From Ciona intestinalis (Eukaryota; Chordata; Ascidiacea; Phlebobranchia; Cionidae), in the NCBI RefSeq assembly GCF_000224145.3, contig NC_020168.2, positions 124,001 through 188,000 on the forward strand: DNA of 64,000 bases, read 5' to 3'. The first letter of the stretch is position 1. Each line of letters starts with the position of its first letter. The notes below the pieces were generated by a model. That model was not told the DNA's origin and did no database searches. It saw only the letters and a program-made list of their open reading frames with translations. Of this stretch, positions 1-11,662 are shown piece by piece. The position numbers and the translations under genes were made by a program.

Positions 1-2
1 TG

Positions 3-854
3 ATCGCTCAAGACGGCGTGGGAGAAAACGAGAATGTTTGTGAGGAGAATATTTATCAGGATGTATATGTGCCTTGTGCGGTAAGTATTATACAGTGCGT
101 TTGGATAGGAGAATACCGATAACTAGATGCCGTAAGTGTTATATACACTGTGGGTGAAGATAGGTACTGTTAGCACACAATATCCCATATTTTCTAATAT
201 TGTTATAAACAATTAACAACGCTATTTTAGAATCGTAAGGATTCGGTTATACAGTAGGTGGGGAAAGATGGGACACCTTTTTAGTTTATTTTCTCGTCCC
301 ATTAGGTATAGTAAGCATAGTAAGCAAAGAACATTCAAGGAATTATAAAACTGTATCCTCACGACTCCCACAGACTGCTGTTAATTATTTAAAACGCGAT
401 CAGGATATTTAGATATTATGTGCTAAAGGTGTTTTGTCTTCCCCACTCCACTACATGATTGTGTTTTTTAATTTTTGTTTACCTCAAAATGGAACGACAA
501 CAAGAGAATGAAAATATGGTTCTCACCCCAACTTACTAAAAATTTATAGTGTTATAACGATATAAATTATATCCGTGATTGTATTTTAATAGTTATCTGA
601 TGTATACGTTTATAGAGCGTCAATCCGTGTGCAAAATACGCAGCAAGAGTGTCCACTATATCGGAACATGTATACGAAAAAGCAGTGTGGAACGGAACAC
701 CATTGTATATAGATTTCAATGCATAAACATCATAACATTTTATTACATGCAAATAAACTGAATATGTAAATAACGTTATTATCTTGGCTTCGTTTCACAG
801 TTAAGAGTAGAACAGAGGATTAGACAGTATGGGCGAAACGACGACTATTTATAG
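3..854 (+). CDS. 3' end of a receptor-tail gene (partial, first member of the array)
   Basis: Only the cytoplasmic tail is in the window. Exon 3..80 reads open to a clean donor (GTAAGT at 81) in phase 0 and contains ENIYQDVYVPCA, two tyrosines in an acidic setting. A phase-0 acceptor (cgtttcacag) opens exon 801..854, which ends QYGRNDDYL and TAG at 852-854. A phase-0 intron inside the tail is also found in the next gene, and tyrosine-rich tails end every member of the array, so this is most likely another paralogue transcribed left to right. The ectodomain is outside the window. The pairing of the two exons rests on splice consensus and frame only. Confidence 0.45.
249..455 (-). mobile_element. 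MITE family 1, copy
   Basis: About 200-bp element with terminal inverted repeats, consensus TATAGTAGGGTGGGGGAAGA (left) and its reverse complement (right), flanked by TA. Strand '+' is used where the body reads AGCACATAATATC... and '-' for the reverse. This copy lies between the two tail exons of the first partial gene. Confidence 0.8.
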
Positions 855-869
855 CAGCGATCATATATA

Positions 870-1063
870 TATAGTAGGGTGGGGGAAGACGAGACACTTT
901 AGCACATAATATCAAAAAATCCTGATCGTGTTTTAAACAATTAACAAAAACAATTAGTAAATTCGTGAGGATACGGTTTTATAATGTTCTGAATGTTCTT
1001 TGTTTACACCAAAGAGGAGAAAGTGGAATGTAAAGGTGTCCCATATCACCCCATCCTACTATA
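870..1063 (+). mobile_element. MITE family 1, copy
   Basis: Both termini present. It lies between the end of the first gene and the signal exon of gene B, so it is part of the gene B promoter region. Confidence 0.85.
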
Positions 1064-1136
1064 TATATATAAACCACAGTCAGCTTTTCTTTATATTTGT
1101 ATAGAACAGGCGAAAGATATTTTAAATACAACTAAG

Positions 1137-4100
1137 ATGCTTTACATTGGAAGGTACATGGACTGTATGGTCGTTTTATTTATTCAAGTGTTCATATTCT
1201 TAGGTAAGTTGTTATATAGGAATAGTTTCCCAACATTTAATCATACATTAATATAAATACATTAATAAAGCATAAAAAACATCACAGCTTATATATCTAC
1301 GAAACAATTGTCTTTATTTCATATGTTTTGACATAAGAACTAAAACGTCCTCAGTTAAAAACTAAAACCATTAACTGAAAAGTTCTTTAGTTGTTAAACC
1401 GAAACGTTTAAAATGGAGACAATTGTATAGTGAGGTTGGAAAGATGGAACACCTTTAGCACATTATATCCAAATATCCTGAACGAGTTTTAAACAATTAA
1501 TAACGGTCTATGAAAGTCGTGAGAACACGGTTTATGAAAAGTTGTCCCATCTTTCCCCACCCTACTATATCATATTCCATATAGTTTGTAATGTTTGTAT
1601 TAAAACTGACCAGGAATCCCCATTTGATATCGTTTCCATTATTTTCAAGACCATGGCTGTCAAGTGGTTTTGTGTAACTGCTTGTACAGTGTGTACAAGG
1701 ATGTTATAACGTATCCGAGCTCTATTGGAGTAACTCTACAACTACAACATACTAACCCATGCCATTGGACATTCGTACTGCATGACAACCAAGTTATTGT
1801 GTTCAATATAATGGGAATGAGTTCTAGTACATCGAACTGTGGCAAATATATGCTGATGCCAAACAGTAAGTCAATTAAAAAAACTTTCAACATCGTATTC
1901 GTCTAAGTAACTGCAAATGTTGCTAAATCTCTGAAACATAATACTGTGGGGCAAGATGGATACCATTAGCATATGCCATACAATATTTCCTAATGTTTAA
2001 ATATTATCAACGCTGTTTTAGAGTCGTGAGAATACGGGTATACCATTCCGTAAATATTATTGGTTTACTACTAAATGGGACGACAAAAGAAAATAAAAAC
2101 ATAGGCCATTTTACCCCAACCTGCTACAATTAATCTCTACAACAATTTACAGATTGAAATAAACGTGGTAATAATCTCTATTTTAATCCACAGATAAAAG
2201 ATATTGTTTACAAAACATGCAAAGTCACACCAGTGGATATTCTAAATGTGCCAACAACTTTAACTACAACGGTATTTCTACGATACCGACGAGCAGGAAA
2301 CGACTCACTGTGTCTTTATACTCAAACGAACTGAAGCCACCGCATATAAGAATAACAACAAAAGTATATAACTGCACAAACACCAAAACAAAAACGGACA
2401 CAACAAAAAATTATACAAACACAGTGATAAACGCAACCAACGACCCCACCAAAGCAAAATATAAAAACACAACAACATTTACACAAACAACTTACCCAAA
2501 AAATACCACACAAAATATTGGACAAGCTGTAACAACACAAACAATGTTAAACAATCTTAGTATCAGTGAAACTACAAAACAAACCAACACAACCGCAACG
2601 ACATCATATCTCGCAGTTCAAACAAACAAATTTACGACAGTAAATAACACACATGATAACACACAAGTTATATTTACCGATAACACCACAACGCAGAGCG
2701 GGCAGCCTACCACAGGTAAATACTACAATTATGGGTGTATGTGTCCATATAAGACACTTAACAACAATTACTTCAACTCAGTGGGACCTTATGAGTGGTC
2801 TAATAAATTGTCGGGATATATTAAAAAATACCCCAAAATATTCAACCACAAAGTTACTTACATGGTAACTCGTAAGCGGGCACGAGGTGTATAAAACAAA
2901 ACACCCATACTATAACAACTGTCCTTGCCCCGCCATGTGAGGATAAATAAGTTACATATATGGTAACTGGTAAGCAGGCATGAGGTGTATGAAACAGAAC
3001 ACCAGTGTTCCTAAGGTCGCTGTCCAGAGGGTAAATAAGTTACATTCATTCATCATGTTTATACAATTTCAGTAACGCTAACATTTTAACATCCCTAGAT
3101 GAGAATGGCGCCGACGGTTACTTAATCGTGATACATTCATCCATCGTTCTCGTGTTAGGAATATCCGCACTAAGTGTTATTGTCATGCTAGTAGGAGTGA
3201 TCAAGTATACACAGTACAGGTAAGATTAAAACTACATTTCATTCTAACTTCAAATTCTGGGTCAAAAATTTTATCCAAAAAATTACGTCGGTGGTAACTC
3301 GTAGCACGTCAGCTGGCAGGAGCTGTACGAAACAGAACACCCTTTTTATAACGACTGTCATTTACCGGCCACACAATGATTGAGCACGTTACATTCCTCG
3401 ATTTAAACTCTTTATAATTTAGAAAAGCTAACAAAGAAGACGCCGAGAAGAAGAAACTTATATCCCGCCATCAATCAAATATTCCAAGATACGATCGACT
3501 CGCACCAACTGCGCCACCGTGCGGCGAGATTCCAAGACCTCGTGCAACTTTTACAACTTTTTTCGAATCGTCAAAACCAAGCAATTCTAATACGGTAAAA
3601 ATAGCAACTACTTGACCGTTTGTTTGATACAGCTGCCAAAGCGTAACGTAGGTGGCATAGGAAGAAGAAAGATCACTGGTTTTTGAACTATATGTTATAT
3701 AGTAAGGTGGGGGAAGATGGGACACATTTAGCACATAATATCTAAATATCCTGATCGTGTTTTAAACAATTAACAACGATCTATAAGAGTCGTGAGGATA
3801 TAGTTTTATAAATCTTTGAATGTTTCATGTTTACTATTAAATCGGATGAGAAAATAGAGTCAAAAGGTGTCCCATCTTCCCCCACCCCACTGTATATAAT
3901 ATAATAACGCATGCAAAATGTAATATAGCGGACTATACATAAGAAATAGGGCGATAAAGATAAAATAAAATGAAAACATAGAATATCTTACCCTACTATA
4001 TATAGTAGGGTGGAAGAAGATGGGACACCCTTTCAATCTATTTTCTCCTCAAACAAACATTCAACGATTGTTTATAAAACTTTATCCTCACGGCTCCCAT

Positions 4101-4435
4101 AGATCGTTGTTAATTGTTTAAAACACGATCAGGATATTTGGTTATTCTGTGTGAAAGGTGTCCCATCTTCTCCCACCTTACTATATATATATATATATCA
4201 GCGACGTACATTGACTGACTGATACATAACGTAACTATTCAATATTTTTTCGTAGAAAGAAACAATTACAACAGTTCCATATCGACCAATGAGCAGTCAC
4301 GAATACGCATCAATTAAAAGACGACCAATGAGCGAACCGAACGTTGGTGACGTCATATATGAAGAGCCAATCAGAGCGACGATAACTGAGGAATCAATCT
4401 ATCTTGATCTTGAAGACGAAGCAAGCGATCAATGA
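1137..4435 (+). CDS. CUB-like type I membrane receptor with Thr-rich stalk and tyrosine tail (gene B)
   Basis: Exons 1137..1203, 1650..1865, 2194..2715, 3099..3219, 3423..3594, 4256..4435; 425 residues, every junction in frame (phases 1,1,1,2,0). Exon 1 is a signal peptide. Exon 2 is the N-terminal half of a CUB domain (ITYPSSIG, CHWTFVLHDNQVIVFNI, CGKYMLMPN). Exon 3 carries the C-terminal half, ending KVYNC, then a Thr/Asn-rich stalk of roughly 110 residues with many N-x-T sites. Exon 4 is a transmembrane helix (VLVLGISALSVIVMLVGVI) followed by basic residues. The tail has HEYASIKRRP, DVIYEEP and SIYLDLEDE; the last fits the ITIM pattern S-x-Y-x-x-L. CUB proteins are extracellular ligand binders. 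The tail suggests SH2-protein recruitment, which is inference. A MITE sits in several introns. Confidence 0.8.
1425..1568 (+). mobile_element. MITE family 1, internally shortened copy
   Basis: Termini recognisable, body shortened. Gene B intron 1. Confidence 0.75.
1941..2128 (+). mobile_element. MITE subfamily 2 copy
   Basis: Subfamily 2 differs from the main family by ends of the GTTGGGGTAAGATGG / CCATCTTACCCCA type. Gene B intron 2. Confidence 0.7.
2848..3058 (+). mobile_element. SINE tail units, two in tandem
   Basis: Two head-to-tail copies of the SINE 3' unit (GTTAC..GGTAACTCGTAAGCGGGC, GAGGTGTAT.AAACAGAACACC, GGATAAATAAGTTACAT). Gene B intron 3; its left end lies just past the stalk-exon donor. 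Confidence 0.7.
3283..3400 (+). mobile_element. SINE tail unit
   Basis: Single degenerate 3' unit with GGTAACTCGTA and CGAAACAGAACACC. Gene B intron 4. Confidence 0.6.
3696..3897 (+). mobile_element. MITE family 1, near full copy
   Basis: Both inverted ends intact. Gene B intron 5. Confidence 0.85.
4001..4189 (-). mobile_element. MITE family 1 copy abutting an older fragment
   Basis: Opposite orientation to the copy 100 bp upstream. A right-end fragment (CTTACCCTACTATA, to 4000) touches its left end, suggesting insertion at an existing element end. Gene B intron 5. Confidence 0.8.
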
Positions 4436-4790
4436 ATGAATGAATAAATGCAACTTATTTATCCTCGTATGGCGGGACAACGACAGTCGTTATAAAAACA
4501 GACGTTTCGTTTGATACACCTCGTGCCAGCTCACAAGTTACCACATATGTAACTTATTTATCTTTGCGTAGCGGGGCAACGACAGTCGGTATAACATGGG
4601 TGTTCGGTTTAAAACACCTTGTGTCCGCTTACTAGTTACCACGTATATAAATTTGTGGGTGATTGTTTTTGGGGGTAATTTTTCCATTTTTTAAACATAT
4701 ATCTTGCAATTTAGACCATGTATGCATGGAAACTTAGACAATTTATAAAGGAACGCTGGGTTGTAGCAATTCTGTCTTGCTCTAATATAC
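4436..4790 (-). mobile_element. SINE, two tail units plus body
   Basis: Begins at the gene B stop (GAATGAATG...AACTTATTTATCCTCG), with two tandem tail units and then body sequence (TTAGACAATTTATAAAG, TTGTAGCAATT). It probably supplies the gene B 3' UTR and an AATAAA at 4443. An 87-codon frame on the - strand here is SINE-derived. Confidence 0.65.
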
Positions 4791-5045
4791 CATAAGTGTA
4801 GAAACCACCTTGTTCAAAATAAATTAGTGAGTAGTGACCCATATCGGCACAAGTAGAAGAAACTAAATGTTCAATATTTGTTAAATAACAACACCCAAAA
4901 TACAATGGCGGCGTAATGATTAACACACAATATCGAAGTGTACGTCCGAAGTTTCGCTCAATAAAACTATACACAGATGTTATGTACTCGTATTTATATA
5001 TGCCCGTGTACGTTAAACCAAATAACAGAATATAAATCCGCTTCT

Positions 5046-5237
5046 ATAGTAAATATTGGGGTAAGATGGTCCATGTTTTTTATATTTTTTTATCGTCAAT
5101 TTTGGTTGTAAACAAAGAATACTTTAAAGTGTGACCCCATACCGACGACTTTAAAGGAAGGTTATTATTTGTTAAAATACGAAAAAATATAAGATTTTAT
5201 TTGCTAACGGTGTCCATCTCACCCTACAGTGCTATAT
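5046..5237 (-). mobile_element. MITE subfamily 2 copy
   Basis: Intergenic B-C. Ends GGGGTAAGATGGTCC and CATCTCACCCTACAGTG. Confidence 0.7.
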
Positions 5238-5748
5238 ACTAAACTCGTCAAATAATTAAAAACATGAAGGTAACAAAAAATAAGCAAAAATAAAAAAAAA
5301 GGATTTTATCCCTTTTCTTAAGTTACACTTGCGCCCAGTATTGTTATAACTTGAATATTTAATCGCGAATCCTTCTCTATGTGACGTAATCCACAAACAA
5401 ACATTGCTGATTACGTCATTGAGTAAACGAAACATTTTTTCAACAATAGAAACTATGAACTCACCGACCAACGGTCATTAAGTAGGACAGTGAGGTAACC
5501 ATGAGAACATTTGGTGCTCTGTAAGCTTATAATATATAACAAGATTTAAATTCTATTTGAACATTAAGCTGGTGATGCTATTTTGGTCGATATATATATT
5601 TATAACAGAAAACCATTAGTGGGAATTGTTCTTGTTAAATATTTCGGACTACTTGATCCTGAGTGTTAGTTCGTTACGAAAATCGTCTAACTTGATGAGA
5701 ACTTAGATCAAGGCCGGATTCACGGAGTTGATTATTGTTGATATTATC

Positions 5749-8157
5749 ATGGTTCGAATTCTTGGAATAATATTATGTTTAGGTAAGAATTCGTAATCTG
5801 TAGAAATGTGAGGCAAGATGGGACACCTTTAACACAGAATATCTAAATATCCTGATCGTGTTTTAAACAATTAACAACGGTCTATGGAAGTCTTAAGGAT
5901 ACGGTTTTATAATTCTTTGAATATTCTTTGTTCACTACCAAATAAGACTAGAAAACAGATTGAAAGGTCGTCCCATCTTGCCCCACCCTACTATATAAAC
6001 TTTACAACACCAATTTGAACCGGCGTGTAAATTAAGTTTTTATTACAGGGTTGTTTAAAGGGTCGCACTCACAAAGCTCATGTTCAGTGACACCAGATAA
6101 ACTAAACATTACAAGCCGAACCGGCAACATAAGTCACCCAGAAAGTGGTGGATTGTATCCGAGAAATGAGATTTGTATTTGGACGTTTTTTGGAAAGGAG
6201 GGATATAAGTTGCGACTTACTTTCTATTATGTTGATTTAAATGGGAATACTACTGTGTGTGGTGACCGTTTAGTGTTGCCAGATGGTAAGTTATGGTTTA
6301 TTAGCAGTGATGACCAACGAAAAATACTGTTATTTTTGTTTAGCTAATAAAAGCATTATTTTATAATACCAACCGAAAATAATATTTTTATTGTTGAATA
6401 TTTAATCGCTAAACCTTATCTATGTGACGTAATTCTTGTGTTATTTTTAAAATGTTATTTTTAAACTAACAAATATATATATATAAGTATTTTGTGATGG
6501 TAAACAAAAAGAAACTTAAAAATATTTGTGTAAGGCAAACCATTCTGCGAGAGCACTTATACAAAGTGGTCGCAAGTATATACAAGGACAAATGAGACGA
6601 GGTGTATGCACAATTCTACTGATGAAATATTTATATCGAACACTTCGCCCAATCCGACCTTAAGCTTTTACTCCGATTCTACTCAGAATGGCTACGGGTT
6701 CCAACTTTCTTATTCAATTGAAAATTGTATAAAAGAAAGTAAGTATACGGCATGGAGTGGGATGGGGTAAGATGGGACATGTTTTCATTCTCTTTTTTCG
6801 TCCCTTTTGGAGTAAACAAACAATATCTACAGAATTATAAAACACACCATGAAAAGAGCGTTGTGAATTAATTGTTTAAAACACGATCAAGAAATGTGGG
6901 ATTCAGGTGCTAACGGTATCCCATCTTACCCCACAGTACTATATATGCGTTAATACTAAAATTCAAATTTAGTTTGTGCAAATCAACGTACATCTAACGC
7001 TAACATCCGGTATGCAAAAAGCTATTGTTTCATCTAACAAACATTCGGCGTATAGTTGATAGAGCAGTCGGATGTAACAGGAATATTTGTAACAGATGAG
7101 GCGACGGTTCCTATACTGAAGACGACTACTGGTAGCAACACGAAGTTTAATACAAGGACGACTACTACTATGAACACCACAATTTCGGGGACAGTTTTAT
7201 CGACAATTTCGGCTCCAATTTTACCGACTCTCCCGTCAACAGTTTTACCACCAAATGTTTCGTCGATAAATTCGTCGTCGGTTTCAACAACAGGAATGCA
7301 TGTGGTAAATCCAACTCCAGTGCCGCGCGGTAAGTTTCCATGTCGACAAGTTTGTGGAGCAAATATTTACTTTGTTTTCACAGCAACTCAAGTTGGGTTA
7401 ATAGCAGGGTTGGCAAGCGCAGGAGTTTTGATAATAATCGCCATCGCGGTTGGTTTTTATTTTTACAGGTAAACTAAATTTAAGTAAATTCGGGTTACCA
7501 ATGTCACATAAAACATTATAAATACCTTATACAGGTTACTCTATTTTCTTACGTACGAATCTTTATGGATAAAATCAAATGCAAATGAATAGGACCTACT
7601 GTTAGCACATAATATTTTTATTTCCTAATGGTGTTTTAACAATTAACAACGCTTCTATAGAGCCGTGGTGATACGGGTATATAATTCTGTAAATATTCTT
7701 TGTTTACTGCTAAATTGGATGATAAAACAGAATGAAAGCATGGACCATCTTACCCCAACCCAAGGCTATTACTAACTTAATATTATTACTTTACAGGCGA
7801 CGAAGAAAAGATTCACTTCCTGAAGAGATAAGCGAAATCAACGCACCGAACATGTATGAAAGCATAAAACGGCCAAATCCACAAACAGAATACGTTGAAG
7901 TAAACAGCGCAATCACTCAAAACAGTCCAAATATCGTCATCAAAATGAACGCAAGCCCACGAGGGTTTTACGAAAACTGTGGAACCGCCATTCCACAGAA
8001 CAGTATATTAAACATAGATGATGCACCTAAGGCCCCAACACCAACAGAAGATACTGCAAATGATGATTTAAAAGAAGGCGGATATATGGACCCTATACCT
8101 AAGCCTCAACCAGTGTATTTAGATCTAGATGGATCGAGTGAAGACGCAACTTTGTGA
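5749..8157 (+). CDS. CUB-like type I membrane receptor with ITAM-like tail (gene C)
   Basis: Exons 5749..5782, 6049..6285, 6535..6738, 7063..7329, 7384..7468, 7797..8157; 395 residues, junctions in frame (phases 1,1,1,1,2). Signal MVRILGIILCL. The CUB N-half has SCSVTPDKLNIT, CIWTFFGKEGYKLRLTF and CGDRLVLPDG; the C-half has LSFYSDSTQNGYGFQLSY ending ENC, the usual CUB pattern of a hydrophobic strand, SD, then GF and a final Tyr/Cys. The stalk is Thr/Ser/Pro rich. The TM segment starts GLIAGLASAG and runs to GFYFYR. The tail contains MYESIKRP, EYVEVNSA, FYENC, GYMDPIPK and PVYLDLD. YESI and YVEV are separated by eight residues, like a degenerate ITAM. The YxSIKR-P block recurs in gene B and YLDL in genes B and D. 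Function as a signalling receptor is inferred. Confidence 0.82.
5805..5996 (+). mobile_element. MITE family 1 copy
   Basis: Gene C intron 1, just after the signal-peptide exon. Confidence 0.8.
6751..6947 (-). mobile_element. MITE subfamily 2 copy
   Basis: Gene C intron 3, within 15 bp of the donor. Confidence 0.75.
7588..7764 (+). mobile_element. MITE subfamily 2, degraded copy
   Basis: Left end lost. The right end CCATCTTACCCCAACCC lies about 30 bp before the gene C tail exon. Confidence 0.6.
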
Positions 8158-8159
8158 TT

Positions 8160-8356
8160 ATATATAGTAGGGTGGGGGAAGACGGGACACCTTCAGCACA
8201 TAATATTTAATTATTCTGATCACGTTTTAAACAATTAACAACGGTCTAAGCGAGTGACGATACGGTTCTATAATTATTTGAATGTTCTTTGTTTACTACA
8301 AAATGGTTCGAGAAAATAGAATAAAAAGGTGTCCCCTCTTCCCCCACCCTACTATA
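8160..8356 (+). mobile_element. MITE family 1, near full copy
   Basis: Starts three bases after the gene C stop codon, so the 3' UTR is element-derived. Confidence 0.85.
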
Positions 8357-8608
8357 TCATTATTTTACAAACAGCAACATACGTTTATTATATTAATAAA
8401 ACGTCTTCAAGTATTCGTGTCATAAACGTAATGGAAAACTACAAAACTGACAGTTTACCAACACATAGTGCACTGTATCTACATTCTAAACGATACGAAA
8501 TCACTTCAATTAAAAAAAAACATGGTTTATGAAGCGCGTTAATTATTCGGGTGCCGGTAATTTCGAGTTCCTGTGTTTTAAGATCATACTTGTGTGTTGT
8601 GATATACT

Positions 8609-8810
8609 ATAGTTATCAGTTGGGGTAAAACAGGATATGTTTTCATTCTCTTTTATTGTCCCATTTTGATAGTAAACGAAGAATATTTACAGAATTATGT
8701 AACCGTAGCCACCAACTCTTAAACAACGTAGTTAATTGTTAAACACGCGATTAGGGAATTTTGGATTATGTATACTAACGGTATCCCATCTTACCCCACA
8801 GAACTATATG
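8609..8810 (-). mobile_element. MITE subfamily 2 copy
   Basis: Intergenic C-D, about 230 bp before the gene D start. Confidence 0.75.
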
Positions 8811-9036
8811 TTCGTTTATTAATCAGGTGAGGGTTTTAAAAGTTACAGAACTTCAAAAGAAACACTTAGCTATACTTGCAATAGCAACAAAGATGGCGTA
8901 TTAATCTATCAACACTTCATATGGTGATGGCCTGGTATCATACGTAACATAATGAATCATATAATATGCATGAAACATACATCGAAGAAATATACATAGC
9001 ATATACATCATCAGTGTTAAGCAAATTCATCCAAAC

Positions 9037-11011
9037 ATGGAAGCGTTGAGTCTTATATTACTTGGACTAATATGTAAGTTTAAATGTGTCAAGTTTAAAA
9101 TATGTAGGAAGTGTATTTATGTTATAAATTTTAGGGGTTAGAGATGTAATGGCTCGGACTTGTCCGGTTCGCGATGTGTACGAAACACAAGATGTTGTTG
9201 AAGTTAATGGATACAATTGGGGGACTTGTGAATGGAAATTTCATTTAAACAAAGATCAAGCCCTTGTTATAAATATAACACAAGTTAAACAGGTTTTCTC
9301 TTTTGGTGACAGATACATTGAACTACCAAATGGTGAGTTTATTGTTTGTGTTTAATGTTTAAAGTTTACCAATTAACAATATAGTAGGTTGGGTTAAGAC
9401 AGTCCATGTTTTTATTCTCTTTTATGTTATCTTCCAGTTTGGTAGTAAACAAAAATGTTTTACACATTTATATAACCGTATCGTCACGACTTGTGAGCTT
9501 TGTTAAATACTAAAAACCAAATTAGAAAATATGGTATGTTATGTGCTATTGGTAGCTATCTTACACCACAAAACTATATTTTGTTTTTAAAGGAACCCAA
9601 ATAAATAGTGAGAAATCTTGTCTTGTGTTCAAACATGAATTCGCACCAACAACGTGTTCATTCAACGTTCCTTACTGCTACAAATCACATACCAACTGGA
9701 CAGGGTTAATACCCGTCCTAAAGAGCAGGCGTTTAGATTTTACGGCCAGTTATCAAATTATAAACTGCACTTACACAGGTAAAAATAATACAATCTGGAA
9801 TGTTAAGGTTAAAATAAATGAATCAGTGAATGCAACTTATTTATTCCCGCATGGAGCGAAAGTCGTTAGAACACAAGTGCTCTGTTTCATACACCTCGTG
9901 CCCGCTTACGAGTTACCACGTATGTAACTTTGTAGGCAAATATTTTGGGGGTCCAAGATTTTACAAATCGTAACTGGTTAACTGGTCGCAAATGAAACCA
10001 AATATTTGAAATTTACGGACCAAAATGCAACCATTTCTTTTGCCACAACTACAATTAAACTCATGAAATATTTAAATTTATGCACAGAAAGATCCACACC
10101 CAGTCCTAGCATGGTAACGAGTCTAACTACCGGTTCAACATTGAATGCAATGCAATCTTCAAGCAGCAATGCCGGTGTAATAGCTGGTGCAACTATCGGC
10201 GGTCTACTGTTTATTGTCTTAGTTATTGTTGGGGTTTGCTTCATATACAGGTAAATATAAATGAATGTATAGTTGGTAGGGTGGGGTAAGATGGGACATG
10301 TGGTTATTCTATTTGATCGTCCCATTTAGTAATGAACAAAGAATATTTACAGAATAATATACCCGCAAATATAGGTTTTAGGTGATATCTCATCTTACTC
10401 ACAGTATTATAATCTGTTTATCCTTGCGTATAGCAGGGTAACGACAGTCGTTACCCGGCTGTTATGTTTTATAGACCTTGTGTCCGGGCAAATATAAATT
10501 CGAGAAACAGCGATTATAACGACATAATATCATATTTATTTCCGGGTCTAATATTAGCAGATGGAAATTATCTCTTAACCACAAATCTGTATCATAAAAT
10601 AGTCGTTAGCCTATCAGGGGCTGATAAACCATGGATTTGCCGATCAATTTATTGATGTTTTATGTTAGGCACAAAGTAAATGATACACCTAACACACCAA
10701 TCTACGAGGACCCTGGACATGTTTACGCTTGTGCTACTGACGCATATACTCTTGCTGGTGACGCCTACAATCCTGCTTGTGATGTAACACAGCGTGCTGA
10801 TTGGTTACGTGAGGACGAGGGGCATTACGGTACAGTTGATAACTGCTTGTACAACGAAAGCGAGGTTAAGGTGACAGTTCAAAACCAGTTGTACCATAGC
10901 GAAGGACCTATTGCGAGTCCCACGACGGAAAAACAAAGCAGTAACTACTTACAACCGATTGCTACAAAACAACCAGCGTATTTGGACTTGGAAAATTATT
11001 CAAAAGCTTAA
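9037..11011 (+). CDS. Short CUB-like type I membrane receptor (gene D)
   Basis: Exons 9037..9073, 9144..9332, 9593..9778, 10088..10250, 10669..11011; 305 residues, phases 1,1,1,2. Signal MEALSLILLGLI. The CUB half-exons are divergent: GTCEWKFHLNKDQALVINI and YIELPNG in the first, LIPVLKSRRLDFTASYQI then NC in the second. There is no separate stalk exon; a Ser/Thr-rich segment precedes the helix on one exon (GVIAGATIGGLLFIVLVIVG). The tail is tyrosine-dense: PIYEDPGHVYACA, AYTLA, AYNPA, HYGTVDNCLYNE, NQLYHSE, NYLQPI and a terminal PAYLDLENYSKA. The YGT-V/I-DN-x-LY and NQLY blocks recur in gene E, and YLDL recurs in B and C. The exon 2 acceptor was chosen (9144) because nearer AGs create stops. 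AATAAA follows at 11045. Confidence 0.78.
9379..9576 (-). mobile_element. MITE subfamily 2 copy
   Basis: Gene D intron 2; its right end almost touches the next acceptor. Confidence 0.75.
9820..9985 (-). mobile_element. SINE tail unit and part of body
   Basis: AATGCAACTTATTTATTCCC...TACGAGTTACCACGTATGTA pattern. Gene D intron 3. Confidence 0.6.
10267..10412 (-). mobile_element. MITE subfamily 2, shortened copy
   Basis: Left end intact, right end degraded. Gene D intron 4, followed at about 10416-10490 by a SINE tail fragment. Confidence 0.7.
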
Positions 11012-11662
11012 ACAAGTGGAAATTTTGTGTTTTTATAAAACATTAATAAACTTGAAAACTTACACTGTGTAAACATAATGTAAAATGTCGAAGCCGAAGC
11101 ACGAAATTGAAACACGAGATATAGCTTTGGTCTAGCACTCTAGCACATAATCTAAAATACATTATAACGTCATAGGATGCGAACCTCCATTATAAAAACA
11201 CGCATTAGAACATATTTAACCTCGCGCAGGAAATAAAGCGGACAAACTTCTATTCCATTGAATCGAATAACTTCGGGGAAATACTTTAACATGGAAGTTG
11301 TACTACGTGATGTTCAAGTCAAAAGATTTTCGATTTTCAGGTCAACCGAAACTCTGCCAAAGAAACTAAATTAAGATATAAACCAAAGCTTTAGGTTGAA
11401 GAGGGGGCAGTGTGTAACTTCCTGTCCTTTTAATGGCTTATAAAACCTAAAGTGTAACAAACGAACAAGGGCTTAACCACGTCATACAAGTTGAGTTAAT
11501 GCACGTTTTCTCCTGATGATGACGTAACAGTGTTATGAGTATGTAAACTAAGATGCAAAGAACATAAGCTTAGATTCACCGTATAGGCACCACGTATGTT
11601 AATTGTTTAAATTTTAGAAAAGTAGATACAGTTTGTGATCGAACACAACAGTTTTAAACAGA
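11012..11662. other. Intergenic D-E
   Basis: Contains the AATAAA of gene D (11045-11050). No exon, MITE or SINE seen in the rest; presumably the gene E promoter. Confidence 0.5.

Noticed and set aside
1650..2715. Two separate CUB domains per receptor (one per exon)
   Set aside because: Exon 2 supplies the C-x-W strand part up to LPDG/LPNG, and exon 3 supplies the hydrophobic strand, GF and final Tyr/Cys part. Together they make one CUB domain split by a phase-1 intron.
4711..4974. 87-codon frame on the - strand
   Set aside because: Overlaps degenerate SINE body sequence; no splice context or homology.
8329..8532. 67-codon + frame after gene C
   Set aside because: Its first 20 codons are the right end of the MITE; the remainder has no receptor or other motif. 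Probably 3' flank.
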